Below, piece by piece: positions 9,998 through 19,107 of a DNA stretch of 64,000 nt (position 1 is its first letter; every line of letters starts with the position of its first letter). The stretch is from an uncultured Ruminococcus sp. Lineage in GTDB: Bacteria > Bacillota > Clostridia > Oscillospirales > Acutalibacteraceae. The position numbers and the translations under genes were made by a program. Below the pieces are notes generated by a model, which was not told the origin of the DNA, did no database searches, and saw only the letters and a program-made list of their open reading frames with translations. The stretch is from assembly GCA_902776185.1 (NCBI GenBank), contig CACYPH010000014.1:1-64000 (forward strand), in the 5' to 3' direction.

Positions 9998-11326
9998 TCA
10001 TCTCTCTCTGATGTTTTTGATGATATCCTCGACGGTCTCTCTCAGCGACGGATCGTTCTTGATATTCTTCTCCACCTGCTGAACGGTATACACGATCGTC
10101 GAATAGTGTCTGCCGCCGAACTCGTTGCCGATGCTTTCCATCGACAGGGTCGTCAGCTCTCTAACAATATAGATTGCAAGCTGACGCGGCTTATTGATCT
10201 CCGCGCGGCGGGATTTCGTTGATCGCAGATCATCGCTGTTGACGCCGAAGGTCCGCGCGACCTCGTCGATGATTTTCTCGACGGTCAGCTCCGGCGGTGT
10301 ATCGTCGTTGAGGATCTCGGCGATCGTCTCGTTGACGGTGTTCAGCGTCGACGCTTCCTTGGTCAGATTATACCGCGCCATCAGCTTCTTGACGACGCCC
10401 TCAAGCTGGCGGATATTCGTCTTTAATTTATTGGCGATGTATTCGCACAGATCGTTGTTGAGATCCAGACCGATGATCTCCGCCTTGCGCTTGATGATCG
10501 CCATGCGGGTCTCAAAATCCGGCGGCTGGATATCTGCGAGCAGACCCATCTCGAATCTGCCTCTCAGCCTGTCGGTCAGTACCTTGATCTCTTTCGGCGG
10601 TCGATCGGACGTCAGGACGATCTGCTTTTTTGCGTCATACAGCGCGTCAAAGGTGTGGAAAAATTCCTCCTGTGTGCTTTCCTTGCCGCCGATGAACTGG
10701 ACGTCGTCGACCAGCAGGACGTCTGCCTGTCTGTATTTTTGGCGGAACTGCGCGGTCGTTTTATTCATGATGGACTGGATGATCTCGTTCGCAAAATCCT
10801 CGCCCTTGATATAGATGACGTTGCAGTTTTTATCGCGCTTTTTGATCTCGTTGCCGATCGCATACAGCAGATGCGTTTTTCCAAGACCCGAGTTGCCGTA
10901 AATGAACAGCGGATTGTAGGCAGAGGCGGGATTTTGAGCGACCGCCATCGACGCTGCGTGAGCAAATTTATTGGACGATCCGATGATATAGGTCTCAAAG
11001 GTAAATTCATATCCGGTATCGACCGATGTTTCCTCGCCGAGCAGCTTTTCTTTATGCTTCTCATTTTCCTCAGGAATGATAAAGACCGTTTCAAAGTTGG
11101 TTCCCAGCACCGCCTCATACGCGTCCTCTAATTTCGGCAGATATCCGCGGATCAGCGTCTGACGGTGAAAATCGTTCGGCACCATCAGGGTGATGATCCC
11201 CTTTTCAAAGTCGATGGAGATCGGCTCGATCCTGGATATCCAGGTTTTGTAGGCGACGTCGACAATCTTCTTTTCCTGTTTCAGATAATCGCAGATAATG
11301 GACCAGCCTTCATTAAAATTATCCAT
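9998..11326 (-). CDS. dnaA: Chromosomal replication initiator DnaA
   Basis: The AAA+ initiator opens oriC. From the ATG at 11324-11326 the protein has 442 residues. That ATG has AAGGAAGG upstream; a TTG seven codons further up overlaps this ribosome-binding site and is unlikely. Domain I starts with NEGWSIICDYLKQEKKIVDVAYKTWISRIEP. Walker A GNSGLGKTH is near residue 145 and Walker B VLLVDDVQFI follows. Domain IV contains the DNA-binding signature SRRAEINKPRQLAIYIVRE and GGRHYSTIVY. It is the first gene of the leftward cluster, divergent from rpmH. Confidence 0.98.
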   Translation of the reverse strand: MDNFNEGWSIICDYLKQEKKIVDVAYKTWISRIEPISIDFEKGIITLMVPNDFHRQTLIRGYLPKLEDAYEAVLGTNFETVFIIPEENEKHKEKLLGEETSVDTGYEFTFETYIIGSSNKFAHAASMAVAQNPASAYNPLFIYGNSGLGKTHLLYAIGNEIKKRDKNCNVIYIKGEDFANEIIQSIMNKTTAQFRQKYRQADVLLVDDVQFIGGKESTQEEFFHTFDALYDAKKQIVLTSDRPPKEIKVLTDRLRGRFEMGLLADIQPPDFETRMAIIKRKAEIIGLDLNNDLCEYIANKLKTNIRQLEGVVKKLMARYNLTKEASTLNTVNETIAEILNDDTPPELTVEKIIDEVARTFGVNSDDLRSTKSRRAEINKPRQLAIYIVRELTTLSMESIGNEFGGRHYSTIVYTVQQVEKNIKNDPSLRETVEDIIKNIRER

Positions 11327-11672
11327 CCTGTTTCCCTTCCTTATCAATAAAATCAGTCACAAGAAAGCGCGATTTATGCGCTTTTCGGAAGCCTCTGCCC
11401 GTTTCTGCGCAGCAGAAAACCGGGCGGGCACTATCAATCTTTTTTTATTCGATAAAAAGAAGCCTATTCCGTTTCATGGCAATTTCCTATCGAATAAAAT
11501 ATTCGTTTTTTTCGGGATTATTTTTGCCGCAAAATCGATCAAAAAATAACCGTCAGAAAGGTTGCCAAAAACAGTGTCGAAATGACGCGCAATGCGTACA
11601 ATTTCAACAAAAAATACAATGAAAAAAGTGCCTTATTTTTACGCAACCCCATTTTATCCCATTATCGCATTT

Positions 11673-11701
11673 ATTATACCAAAAATGCCGATCAAAAGCA
11701 A
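11673..11701 (-). promoter_or_regulatory. dnaA promoter candidate
   Basis: On the minus strand TTGCTT (-35) is followed by 17 bases and a perfect TATAAT (-10). It would give a dnaA leader of roughly 340 bases, which leaves room for autoregulation. Confidence 0.6.
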
Positions 11702-11978
11702 CAGATTTTCCATTACAATATTTTAACATTTTTTTGCATATATAAGTAAATATATACATCATTAATATGTCCGCCGAAAAATGACTGCCCCGCGGCGATA
11801 ATCTTATGAGAAAAAATAACGTCAAAAAGTTCGTCTTTTTATCATTACCTGTCATCCTCTATCAAAAAAAGTGAAAGAAAAATTGTGCTGATTTTGTGAG
11901 AAGACACTATATATTGTGTGCCTATGGTTTTCTCTCATATGTATAATATAAAAACATTATATGAATCAAAAATTTTTA

Positions 11979-12007
11979 TTGACTAAAAGGAAAAATTGAG
12001 ATATAAT
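11979..12007 (+). promoter_or_regulatory. rpmH promoter
   Basis: TTGACT, a 17-base spacer and a perfect TATAAT lie 41 bases upstream of the rpmH start. This is the strongest sigma-A-type promoter seen in the window, as expected for a ribosomal protein gene. Confidence 0.85.
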
Positions 12008-12047
12008 GCTATTTTGTAAGGTTATGTACCCGAAAGGAGGATTCCAA

Positions 12048-12182
12048 ATGCTCAGAACATATCAGCCCAAGAAGATCCATCGCAAAAAGGAGCACGGCTT
12101 CAGAAAGAGAATGTCTACCAGCAACGGTCGCAAGGTTCTTGCCAGAAGAAGAGCAAAGGGCAGAAAGCAGCTGTCATACTAA
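12048..12182 (+). CDS. rpmH: 50S ribosomal protein L34
   Basis: A 44-residue, highly basic protein with the family sequence [20 protein letters not shown], then [21 protein letters not shown]34 is a late-assembling protein of the large ribosomal subunit. The ATG has AAAGGAGG seven bases upstream. rpmH next to rnpA and divergent from dnaA is one of the most conserved bacterial neighbourhoods. A terminator-like hairpin follows within ten bases of the stop, so rpmH is probably made in excess over rnpA. Confidence 0.98.
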   Translation: MLRTYQPKKIHRKKEHGFRKRMSTSNGRKVLARRRAKGRKQLSY

Positions 12183-12188
12183 AACCTA

Positions 12189-12218
12189 AGACCACTCTCG
12201 GCAGTGGTCTTTCTTTTA
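12189..12218 (+). terminator. Terminator/attenuator after rpmH
   Basis: The stem AGACCACT / AGTGGTCT with a six-base loop is followed by TTCTTTT. It lies between rpmH and rnpA and probably lets only part of the transcription pass on. Confidence 0.8.
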
Positions 12219-12243
12219 CTTTCTACACATTTTCGGTGGTTTG

Positions 12244-12579
12244 ATGAAAATAACTCCCATAACCGGCAACCGGGATTTTCAGCGAGTTTATCGGCGCGGC
12301 AAAAGCTGCGTGTCCCCCGGGCTGGTCACCTACGTCTTGAAAAATAAAAATAATAACCTTAGAATCGGAATAACCACCTCGAAAAAGGTCGGCAAAGCAG
12401 TCAAACGCAACCGCAGCCGCAGATTGATCCGCGCGGCGTTCTCACATCTCGACGTCGATATGAATCAGAACTACGACATCATCTTTGTCGCGCGAACGAA
12501 AACCTGTTTTTTGAAAAGCTATGAGGTCGAGCGGTATATGCGCGAGCATCTTCGCTCCCTCGGAATTATGAAAACGTGA
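12244..12579 (+). CDS. rnpA: Ribonuclease P protein component
   Basis: This 111-residue basic protein is the protein subunit of RNase P and helps the catalytic RNA cut pre-tRNA 5' leaders. The RNR signature is visible as [16 protein letters not shown], and the N-terminal [19 protein letters not shown] is typical. I use the ATG at 12244 (GGTGG upstream) rather than the in-frame TTG just before it. The TGA overlaps the yidD start as TGATG. Confidence 0.96.
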   Translation: MKITPITGNRDFQRVYRRGKSCVSPGLVTYVLKNKNNNLRIGITTSKKVGKAVKRNRSRRLIRAAFSHLDVDMNQNYDIIFVARTKTCFLKSYEVERYMREHLRSLGIMKT

Positions 12580-12806
12580 TGAAAAAACTGCTGCTGAAAT
12601 TCATTCGATTTTATCAGACTGCGATCTCCCCCCACACCAAGCCTAAGTGCAAGTATTATCCGACCTGTTCCCAGTATACCTACGAAGCGATCGAAACCTA
12701 CGGCGCATTAAAGGGCGCCTTGATGGGAATATGGCGAATACTCAGATGTAATCCGTGGTCAAAGGGCGGCTACGACCCCGTCCCCGAAAAGACCCGCAAA
12801 TTATGA
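12579..12806 (+). CDS. yidD: Membrane insertion efficiency factor YidD
   Basis: A 75-residue protein with the YidD core [18 protein letters not shown] ... [17 protein letters not shown]. The family assists YidC in inserting inner-membrane proteins and usually lies between rnpA and yidC, as here. The N-terminus is amphipathic and basic ([17 protein letters not shown]). The ATG overlaps the rnpA stop; a GTG one codon upstream is possible. Confidence 0.95.
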   Translation: MKKLLLKFIRFYQTAISPHTKPKCKYYPTCSQYTYEAIETYGALKGALMGIWRILRCNPWSKGGYDPVPEKTRKL

Positions 12807-12829
12807 AGCTTTAAGAGAGGCTTTTGTTT

Positions 12830-13837
12830 ATGTTTCAGATTTTTAATGTGGTCGGCAGCGTGTTCGGCTATGTATTATGGGCGCTGTTCTTTGTATTCAA
12901 GAACTTCGGCGTATCCATTATCTTCTTTACCCTACTGACACGACTGCTGATGTTCCCCACCTCCGTCAAGCAGCAAAAAAGCATGGCGGCAAACTCGCGC
13001 CTGCAGGCAAAGCAGCGCGAGCTGAAAGAAAAGTACGGCAATAACAAACAGAAATATAATGAAGAAGTGCAGAAGCTCTACGCGAAGGAAGGCGCTTCGC
13101 CCTTCGGCGGCTGTCTGTCGTCGCTGCTGCCGATGTTCATCATGCTCGGCATCTACTACTCTGTCGTACGTCCCCTGTCCAACGTTATCCACATCGCCTC
13201 CGACAAAATGACCGATCTTCTGAATTTTGTCAACGGCATTCCCGGTGTCAACGTATCCTCTTCCAATATCTATCACGAGATGGATATTCTCCGTATTTTC
13301 AACAATCCCGATTCCTTCCAGTTATTACAGGATCGCGGACTTTCGTCTATCCTTTCCAATAACGATATCAGCCAGATCAAAAATCTTGCGGGCGGCTTCA
13401 ATCTCTTAGGGCTTGACCTGCTCGATATTCCCAGCGCCAACGGCTTCTGGTCGTTGATCATCATTATCCCCGCGCTGGTACTGGTCACCTCGATCGGATC
13501 TCAGATCCTGACCATGCGTATGCAGAAAGGCATCATGAATCAGCAACAGGGCTGCATGAAGTATATGATGCTCGGTCTGCCGCTGATCACGGTATATATC
13601 TCCTATATCGTTCCCGGCGCAGTCGGTTTCTATTGGATCTGCTCTACCGTTATCGGTTTCTTACAGACGGTCGTTATCACAAAGTTCTATTCACCGCAGA
13701 ATCTGACCGCAAAAGCGGAGGCACAACACGTCGCTTTGATGGAGCTCAAAGAAGCTAAGGTACCCTACGAATACGTACCCTCTGCTCCGCAAAAGCAGGA
13801 AAACCAGAAGAATACCAAGAAGAATAAGAAAAAGTAA
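12830..13837 (+). CDS. yidC: Membrane protein insertase YidC/OxaA
   Basis: The protein has 335 residues, like Gram-positive YidC (SpoIIIJ type) without the large periplasmic domain of E. coli. It inserts membrane proteins alone or with SecYEG. Transmembrane segments are seen near residues 5-25 and 27-47 and in the C-terminal half, with a charged coiled region (SVKQQKSMAANSRLQAKQRELKEKYGNN) after the second, as in the family. An extra loop of about 60 residues lies near residues 115-190. The tail is Lys-rich. The ATG at 12830 has AGAGAGG at proper spacing. There is no signal peptide cysteine. Confidence 0.95.
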   Translation: MFQIFNVVGSVFGYVLWALFFVFKNFGVSIIFFTLLTRLLMFPTSVKQQKSMAANSRLQAKQRELKEKYGNNKQKYNEEVQKLYAKEGASPFGGCLSSLLPMFIMLGIYYSVVRPLSNVIHIASDKMTDLLNFVNGIPGVNVSSSNIYHEMDILRIFNNPDSFQLLQDRGLSSILSNNDISQIKNLAGGFNLLGLDLLDIPSANGFWSLIIIIPALVLVTSIGSQILTMRMQKGIMNQQQGCMKYMMLGLPLITVYISYIVPGAVGFYWICSTVIGFLQTVVITKFYSPQNLTAKAEAQHVALMELKEAKVPYEYVPSAPQKQENQKNTKKNKKK

Positions 13838-13865
13838 TCACTGTTAAATAAGAGAAGGTGCAACA

Positions 13866-14663
13866 TTGATAAAAGAAGCAATCGCAACAGGCGCTACGGT
13901 TGAAGAAGCCAAAGAAAAAGCCTGTCAAGAGCTCGGCGTAGAAACCTACGACGACCGTATAGAGTTTGAGATCCTCGAGATGCAGGCGAAAAAGATGTTC
14001 GGTCTTTTCGGCGGTCATCCCGCTAAGGTCAAGGTGACCCTCAAGCAGAGCGCTGCTCAGGCTGCGGAGGACTTTATCCGCAACATCATCGACCGCATGG
14101 AGCTGACCGGTATCACCCTCTCCACCAAGGACGAGGATAACGTTATCACCATCGATATCGAGGGCGAGGACGTCGGTTTTATCATCGGCCGCAGAGGCGA
14201 GACCATGGACGCGCTGCAGTATCTGACCTGTCTTGCGGCGAACCGTGTCGATCCCGCGTATAAGAGAGTCGTCATCAATACCGGCGATTATCGCGAAAAG
14301 CGCGAGAAGACCCTCGAGTCACTCGGACGCAGACTGGCGATCAAAGCTGCAAAAACCGGCAAAAAGAGCATTCTTGAGCCGATGAACCCCTATGAGCGCA
14401 GGATCATCCATACCTCCGTTCAGAAGGTCGACGGCGCGACCTCATGGAGCGAGGGCGAAAACCTCAACCGTCACGTTGTCATCGGACCCGACGGCAAGCG
14501 CAGCAACAACCGTGGAAGAGGCGGCAAGGGCGGCAGACGTCCGAACAATGGCAGAGGCAGATATAACAGCAGACCCAAACAGCAGTCCCCTGCTCCCGAT
14601 CCCGACCGCAAACCCCTCAACGAGGGCGCGGGTATGGGTCTTTACGGCAGAATCGATAAGTAA
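13866..14663 (+). CDS. jag: RNA-binding protein Jag/KhpB
   Basis: The 265-residue protein has three recognisable parts: an N-terminal Jag domain (residues 1-50), a type II KH domain with GFIIGRRGETMDALQYL near residue 105, and an R3H domain with NPYERRIIHTSVQ near 180. A disordered Arg/Gly-rich tail (about 205-265) follows. KhpB binds RNA with KhpA and affects cell-wall and division genes in other Firmicutes. The start is TTG with AGAAGGTG upstream. It follows yidC by 28 bases and ends the yidC operon. Confidence 0.93.
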   Translation: MIKEAIATGATVEEAKEKACQELGVETYDDRIEFEILEMQAKKMFGLFGGHPAKVKVTLKQSAAQAAEDFIRNIIDRMELTGITLSTKDEDNVITIDIEGEDVGFIIGRRGETMDALQYLTCLAANRVDPAYKRVVINTGDYREKREKTLESLGRRLAIKAAKTGKKSILEPMNPYERRIIHTSVQKVDGATSWSEGENLNRHVVIGPDGKRSNNRGRGGKGGRRPNNGRGRYNSRPKQQSPAPDPDRKPLNEGAGMGLYGRIDK

Positions 14664-14686
14664 TCAGCCGCTTAATACTGAATGAT

Positions 14687-14712
14687 AAAACGGGCGGTTT
14701 CCGCCCGTTTTT
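14687..14712 (+). terminator. Terminator after jag
   Basis: AAACGGGCGG / CCGCCCGTTT forms a 10-bp stem with a three-base loop, followed by TTTCT. It closes the rpmH-to-jag operon. Confidence 0.9.
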
Positions 14713-14754
14713 CTGTACACAGAATATTTCAAATTATAGTACGATCGTCAAAAA

Positions 14755-14770
14755 TGTTTCACGTGAAACA
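14755..14770. promoter_or_regulatory. parS site 1
   Basis: TGTTTCACGTGAAACA is a perfect match to the 16-bp bacterial parS palindrome bound by ParB. It lies in the space just upstream of mnmE. Confidence 0.95.
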
Positions 14771-14806
14771 TTTTCGGCGGTCAGGTAATCAACGATTAAT
14801 ATAGAA

Positions 14807-16183
14807 ATGAATCACATGAATCAAACTACGATTGCGGCGATATCGACCGCAAAAGCGTCGGCGGGAATCTCCGTCATCCGTATCTCGGGCGACGATGCGA
14901 TTCCGATCGCCGAGCGGGTCTTTACCGCAAACTCCGATAAAGCATTATCCGAAATGAAGGGCTATACCTGTGCGCTCGGCGCGGCATATGCAGACGGTGA
15001 GAAGCTGGACGAATGTATCGCCACCGTATTCCGCGCGCCGCACAGCTACACCGGCGAGAACATCGTTGAGCTGAGCTGTCACGGCGGCTTGTATGTCACC
15101 AACCGTATCCTGCGCGCAGTGTATGACGCGGGAGCAGAGCCGGCACAGGCGGGCGAATTCACCAAGCGGGCTTTCCTTAACGGCAAGCTGGATCTGGTGG
15201 AAGCGGAAGCAGTCATGGATATCATCGCGGCACGCTCCCGCGGCGCAGTCAAGGCGGCTTTATCCGTCAAGGACGGCGCGCTGTCAAAACGCATCGACGA
15301 GGTCAAAACCGCTCTGCTGTCCAAGGCGGCGCACCTCTCCGCATGGGCGGATTACCCCGAGGAGGATATCCCTGAGGTCGAGGACAATGAGCTATCCGCG
15401 GCGCTGCAAAACGCGCTGGAGGAGCTGAGCGCGATCCTCAAAAGCTACGATAACGGCAGGCTTTTGCGCGACGGCATCGATACCGCCATCGTCGGCAAGC
15501 CGAACGTCGGAAAAAGCACGCTGATGAACCTGCTTGCAGGTTATGATAAAAGTATCGTTACCGAGGTTGCCGGTACGACCCGCGACGTTGTCGAAGAGAG
15601 CGTCAACCTCGACGATATCATCCTCAATCTTTCCGATACCGCGGGTATCCATCAGACAAACGATGTTGTCGAGAAGATCGGCGTGGATAAGGCAAAAAAT
15701 CGTTTGAACGCCTCTTCCCTGATCCTCTGCGTTTTTGACGGTTCTAATGAACTGACCGATGAGGATCGCGAGCTGATCAGCGAGATCGGCGATGCTCCTG
15801 CTATTGCAATCTTAAATAAGGAAGATCTGCCGCAGAAGATCGATGAAACTGCGATCAAGGCATTCTTTGATACGGTGATCCCGATGTCTGCTAAAAACAG
15901 CGAGGGCGTCGCGGAGCTGATCACGGCGATCAGGCACATCTGTGCGATCGAGGATTTTTCGTCTGCAGAAGCGCTCGTCTATAATGAACGCCAGCGTAAC
16001 CTGACGAAAAAAGCCTTTGACAGTACGCAGGAAGCGCTGACGGCGCTTGAGATCGGTATGACCTTTGATGCAGTCACCGTTTCGATCGAGGAGGCCGTCG
16101 CCTATCTCTGTGAACTGACGGGTGAACGAGTGACCGATGAGGTCGTGGACAGAGTGTTCCACAACTTCTGCGTGGGAAAATAG
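14807..16183 (+). CDS. mnmE: tRNA modification GTPase MnmE
   Basis: The 458-residue protein forms a complex with MnmG to install carboxymethylaminomethyl groups on wobble uridine 34. The N-terminal folate-binding domain begins TTIAAISTAKASAGISVIRISG. The G domain has GKPNVGKSTL (near residue 228), DTAG and NKED. The C-terminus ends FCVGK, a variant of the conserved C(I/L)GK whose cysteine is needed for modification. Two ATGs (14807 and 14816) are possible; neither has a strong ribosome-binding site. mnmG follows after about 100 bases. Confidence 0.96.
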   Translation: MNHMNQTTIAAISTAKASAGISVIRISGDDAIPIAERVFTANSDKALSEMKGYTCALGAAYADGEKLDECIATVFRAPHSYTGENIVELSCHGGLYVTNRILRAVYDAGAEPAQAGEFTKRAFLNGKLDLVEAEAVMDIIAARSRGAVKAALSVKDGALSKRIDEVKTALLSKAAHLSAWADYPEEDIPEVEDNELSAALQNALEELSAILKSYDNGRLLRDGIDTAIVGKPNVGKSTLMNLLAGYDKSIVTEVAGTTRDVVEESVNLDDIILNLSDTAGIHQTNDVVEKIGVDKAKNRLNASSLILCVFDGSNELTDEDRELISEIGDAPAIAILNKEDLPQKIDETAIKAFFDTVIPMSAKNSEGVAELITAIRHICAIEDFSSAEALVYNERQRNLTKKAFDSTQEALTALEIGMTFDAVTVSIEEAVAYLCELTGERVTDEVVDRVFHNFCVGK

Positions 16184-16284
16184 TCGTTCGTTGATAGTTG
16201 TTAGTTATTAGTTAGTATTGTGCCTGCGGCGCTGAAGGGTGCGCGAAGTGCACGTTTGAAATCGTAATAAAGGAAAGAATCATC

Positions 16285-18177
16285 ATGTCAACATATTTTG
16301 CGGGTGCATATGACGTCGCCGTGATCGGCGCGGGTCATGCCGGGATCGAAGCGGCGCTTGCCGCGGCACGGCTCGGGTGCAAAACCGCGATATTTACCAT
16401 CAATATGGATGCCGTCGGCAATTGTCCGTGCAATCCGTCGATCGGCGGCACGGCAAAAGGGCATCTGGTGCGCGAGATCGATGCCTTAGGCGGCGAGATG
16501 GGTCGTGCGGCAGACGCGTGTACCCTCCAGTCGCGGATGCTCAACCGCGGCAAAGGCCCTGCGGTGCATTCGCTGCGCGCTCAGATCGACCGCCGCAAGT
16601 ACTCGGCGCTGATGAAGCACACGCTCGAACTGCAGGAGAATCTCGATCTGCGTCAGGCGGAGATCACCGATATCGACCGCGCTGAGAACGGCTCTTGGCG
16701 GCTGACGACCAGGATGCTCGGCATATTTGAGGCAAAGGCGGTCGTCATCGCGACCGGCACCTACCTCGGCGGTCGGATCTTTGTCGGCGAGGTCAGCTAC
16801 GAATCCGGACCCGACGGGATCTTTCCCGCGGCGTTCCTCGGCGAAAGCCTGAGAAAGCTCGGCGTCAAGACCCGGCGCTTCAAAACCGGTACACCTGCGC
16901 GCGTGAAACGCTCTTCCATCGATTTCTCCGAGCTGGAGGTGCAGGAGGGCGACGAGCCGACTACGCCGTTTTCCTATGATACGCTGTCACCGCTAGAGAA
17001 TAAGGTCGTCTGCCATGTATCGTGGACAAATGAAAATACGAAGAATATCATATTAAAGAATATCCACCGCAGTCCGCTCTACGGCGGCAAGATCGAGGGC
17101 GTCGGACCGCGTTACTGCCCGAGCCTGGAGGACAAGATCGTCCGCTTCTCAGAGAAACAGCGGCATCAGCTGTTTATCGAGCCGTGCGGCGAGGATACCG
17201 AGGAAATGTACCTGCAGGGAATGTCGTCCTCGCTTCCCGAGGAAGTGCAGTTACAGTTTTATCATACCATCAAGGGCTTAGAAAACGCAGTTGTCATGCG
17301 TCCTGCTTACGCGATCGAATATGATTGTATCGACCCGCAGTCAATGCTGGCGACCTTGGAGTTCAAGGAATTCAAGGGTTTATACGGTGCGGGGCAGTTC
17401 AACGGCTCGTCTGGTTACGAGGAAGCCGCGGCGCAGGGTCTGATCGCAGGCATCAACGCCGCAAGAAAGGTACAGGGCAAAGAACCCTTTATCCTCGACC
17501 GCGCTTCGTCCTATATCGGTACGCTGATCGACGATCTCGTCACCAAGGGTGCGAACGAACCGTACCGCATGATGACCTCGCGCAGTGAATATCGCCTGAT
17601 TTTGCGGCAGGATAACGCGGATGAACGCCTGACGCCGCTCGGACACGAGCTTGGTTTGATCGGCGAGGAGCGGTGGCAGCGCTTCCTGCACAAGCAGGAA
17701 TTGATCGCGCAGGAAACGGAGCGCGTGAAGCACACGGTAATCGCACCGTCGGAGGAGCTCACGGCGATTTTGGTTTCACGTGAAACATCCGTCGTCACGA
17801 CCGGCGTTCGTTTGATCGATCTTTTGAAGCGACCGGAGCTGAATTATGAGGTTCTTGCGCCTGTTGATACAGATCGTCCGGAATTACAGGGTGAAATTTT
17901 TGAGCAGGTGGAGATCGCGGTCAAATACGACGGCTATATCAAAAAGCAGCTCGCCGCGGTAGAAAGTATGCGCAAGCTGGAAAACAAACTCCTGCCGACC
18001 GATATCGATTACAAAACGATAACGGGACTGCGATTAGAGGCACAGGAAAAGCTGAACGCCGTGCGTCCGCTGAATATCGGTCAGGCAAGCCGCATCAGCG
18101 GCGTTTCGCCCGCGGACATCAATGTGCTGATGATATATCTTGTCAAGCAGAACCACAGGAGGGCTGAGGATGAGTGA
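16285..18177 (+). CDS. mnmG: tRNA uridine 5-carboxymethylaminomethyl synthase MnmG
   Basis: This is the 630-residue FAD-dependent partner of MnmE. The Rossmann motif [19 protein letters not shown] is near residue 13. The signatures [21 protein letters not shown] and [17 protein letters not shown] match the GidA family. The ATG has AAAGGAAAG upstream. A parS site (17772-17787) is embedded in the coding sequence and encodes Val-Ser-Arg-Glu-Thr. The stop overlaps the rsmG start by eight bases. Confidence 0.97.
   Translation: MSTYFAGAYDVAVIGAGHAGIEAALAAARLGCKTAIFTINMDAVGNCPCNPSIGGTAKGHLVREIDALGGEMGRAADACTLQSRMLNRGKGPAVHSLRAQIDRRKYSALMKHTLELQENLDLRQAEITDIDRAENGSWRLTTRMLGIFEAKAVVIATGTYLGGRIFVGEVSYESGPDGIFPAAFLGESLRKLGVKTRRFKTGTPARVKRSSIDFSELEVQEGDEPTTPFSYDTLSPLENKVVCHVSWTNENTKNIILKNIHRSPLYGGKIEGVGPRYCPSLEDKIVRFSEKQRHQLFIEPCGEDTEEMYLQGMSSSLPEEVQLQFYHTIKGLENAVVMRPAYAIEYDCIDPQSMLATLEFKEFKGLYGAGQFNGSSGYEEAAAQGLIAGINAARKVQGKEPFILDRASSYIGTLIDDLVTKGANEPYRMMTSRSEYRLILRQDNADERLTPLGHELGLIGEERWQRFLHKQELIAQETERVKHTVIAPSEELTAILVSRETSVVTTGVRLIDLLKRPELNYEVLAPVDTDRPELQGEIFEQVEIAVKYDGYIKKQLAAVESMRKLENKLLPTDIDYKTITGLRLEAQEKLNAVRPLNIGQASRISGVSPADINVLMIYLVKQNHRRAEDE
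17772..17787. promoter_or_regulatory. parS site 2, inside mnmG
   Basis: GGTTTCACGTGAAACA matches the parS palindrome at 15 of 16 positions; only the first base differs. It lies within mnmG coding sequence. Confidence 0.9.
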
Positions 18178-18886
18178 GTTTTCGAAGGTGTTTCGGGAGG
18201 CGCTCGCGGAATTCGGGATGATGCTCGACGACGCGGCGATCGATCGGTTCTGCTCCTACTATGAGCTGTTGATCGAATGGAACGAAAAAATGAATCTGAC
18301 GGCGCTGACCGAGCCGCGCGATGTGGCGGTCAAGCACTTCATCGACAGCCTGACGCTGTTACAATATACAGAGATCCCACAGGGTGCAAGCGTGATCGAC
18401 GTCGGAACGGGAGCGGGTTTTCCTGGACTGGCACTTAAGATCGCGCGGCCCGATATCCGGTTGACACTGCTGGACAGCCTGCAGAAGCGGCTGGGATTCT
18501 TAGACACGGTATGCGAGGAATTACAGCTCAAGGATGTGGTCACCGTCCACAGCCGCGCCGAGGACGGTGCGAGGACGATGCTGTTCCGCGAGAACTTTGA
18601 TTTCGCCGTGGCGCGTGCAGTCGCGCCGCTGAACGTGCTTTGTGAGTACTGTATGCCGTATGTTGCCGTCGGCGGGAGTTTCCTTGCGATGAAAGGAAAA
18701 ACCGCGGCAGAGGAGCTCTCAAAAGCCGAAAACGCGATCTCTGAGCTCGGCGGCAGGGTAGGGGAGAAGCGTTTCTTTACCCTGGGCGACGCGGGCGAGC
18801 GCGGGATCATCGTGATCGAGAAGATCTCCCCGACGCCCGAAAAGTATCCGCGCAAAAGCAAGGTCATCAAAAAGAAACCGTTATAG
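18170..18886 (+). CDS. rsmG: 16S rRNA m7G527 methyltransferase RsmG
   Basis: The 238-residue SAM-dependent enzyme methylates G527 of 16S rRNA. Motif I is [20 protein letters not shown], and the N-terminal part has the family pattern [25 protein letters not shown] start at the ATG at 18170, which has AGGAGGGCTGAGG upstream; this start lies inside the mnmG end. Loss of RsmG gives low-level streptomycin resistance in other bacteria. A parS site and a terminator follow. Confidence 0.96.
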   Translation: MSEFSKVFREALAEFGMMLDDAAIDRFCSYYELLIEWNEKMNLTALTEPRDVAVKHFIDSLTLLQYTEIPQGASVIDVGTGAGFPGLALKIARPDIRLTLLDSLQKRLGFLDTVCEELQLKDVVTVHSRAEDGARTMLFRENFDFAVARAVAPLNVLCEYCMPYVAVGGSFLAMKGKTAAEELSKAENAISELGGRVGEKRFFTLGDAGERGIIVIEKISPTPEKYPRKSKVIKKKPL

Positions 18887-18902
18887 AATGATTAGTCAAA
18901 AA

Positions 18903-18918
18903 TGTTTCACGTGAAACA
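18903..18918. promoter_or_regulatory. parS site 3
   Basis: A perfect TGTTTCACGTGAAACA lies between rsmG and parB, about 190 bases before the parB start. It overlaps the left shoulder of the rsmG terminator. Confidence 0.95.
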
Positions 18919-18922
18919 TTTC

Positions 18923-18951
18923 GGGAGGGAGCAGTCCCTCCCTTTTCTTTT
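18923..18951 (+). terminator. Terminator after rsmG
   Basis: GGGAGGGA / TCCCTCCC with the loop GCAG, followed by TTTTCTTTT. Confidence 0.9.
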
Positions 18952-19022
18952 ACCATAAATCCTTTTGAGCGACAGGATACGACAAAAAGAATATAATTAA
19001 ACGGTCACGGTTCGACAGATTT

Positions 19023-19043
19023 GTTTACCAAAAACTGGTAAAC
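19023..19043. promoter_or_regulatory. Inverted repeat upstream of parB
   Basis: GTTTACCA-AAAAC-TGGTAAAC is a perfect 8-bp inverted repeat about 65 bases before the parB start. It could be an operator or overlap a weak promoter (TTGTTT, 17 bases, TATATC). No cognate regulator is evident. Confidence 0.4.
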
Positions 19044-19107
19044 TATATCTGCAAGGACAGGCTTGACACCTGTACCGAAGGTTTGATTCGACTGCGGGGT
19101 GAGGGCG

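Larger units (their letters stand above)
11327..12047. other. A/T-rich dnaA-rpmH divergent spacer
   Basis: This 0.7-kb region has no credible gene. It holds a dnaA promoter at 11673-11701, an rpmH promoter at 11979-12007, a GC hairpin AAAGCGCGATTTATGCGCTTT at about 11365 just upstream of dnaA, and several TTATC-containing strings that are poor matches to the DnaA box. In Bacillus the equivalent spacer is half of a bipartite oriC, so it could take part in initiation here. No consensus TTATCCACA is present. Confidence 0.5.

Noticed and set aside
11604..11855. An 83-codon frame in the dnaA-rpmH spacer
   Set aside because: It is Phe/Lys/Cys-rich low-complexity sequence in A/T-rich DNA with no ribosome-binding site.
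18903..18951. parS 3 together with the GGGAGGGA hairpin as one regulatory element
   Set aside because: They are two separate, adjacent palindromes: a canonical ParB site and an ordinary terminator with a T-run.
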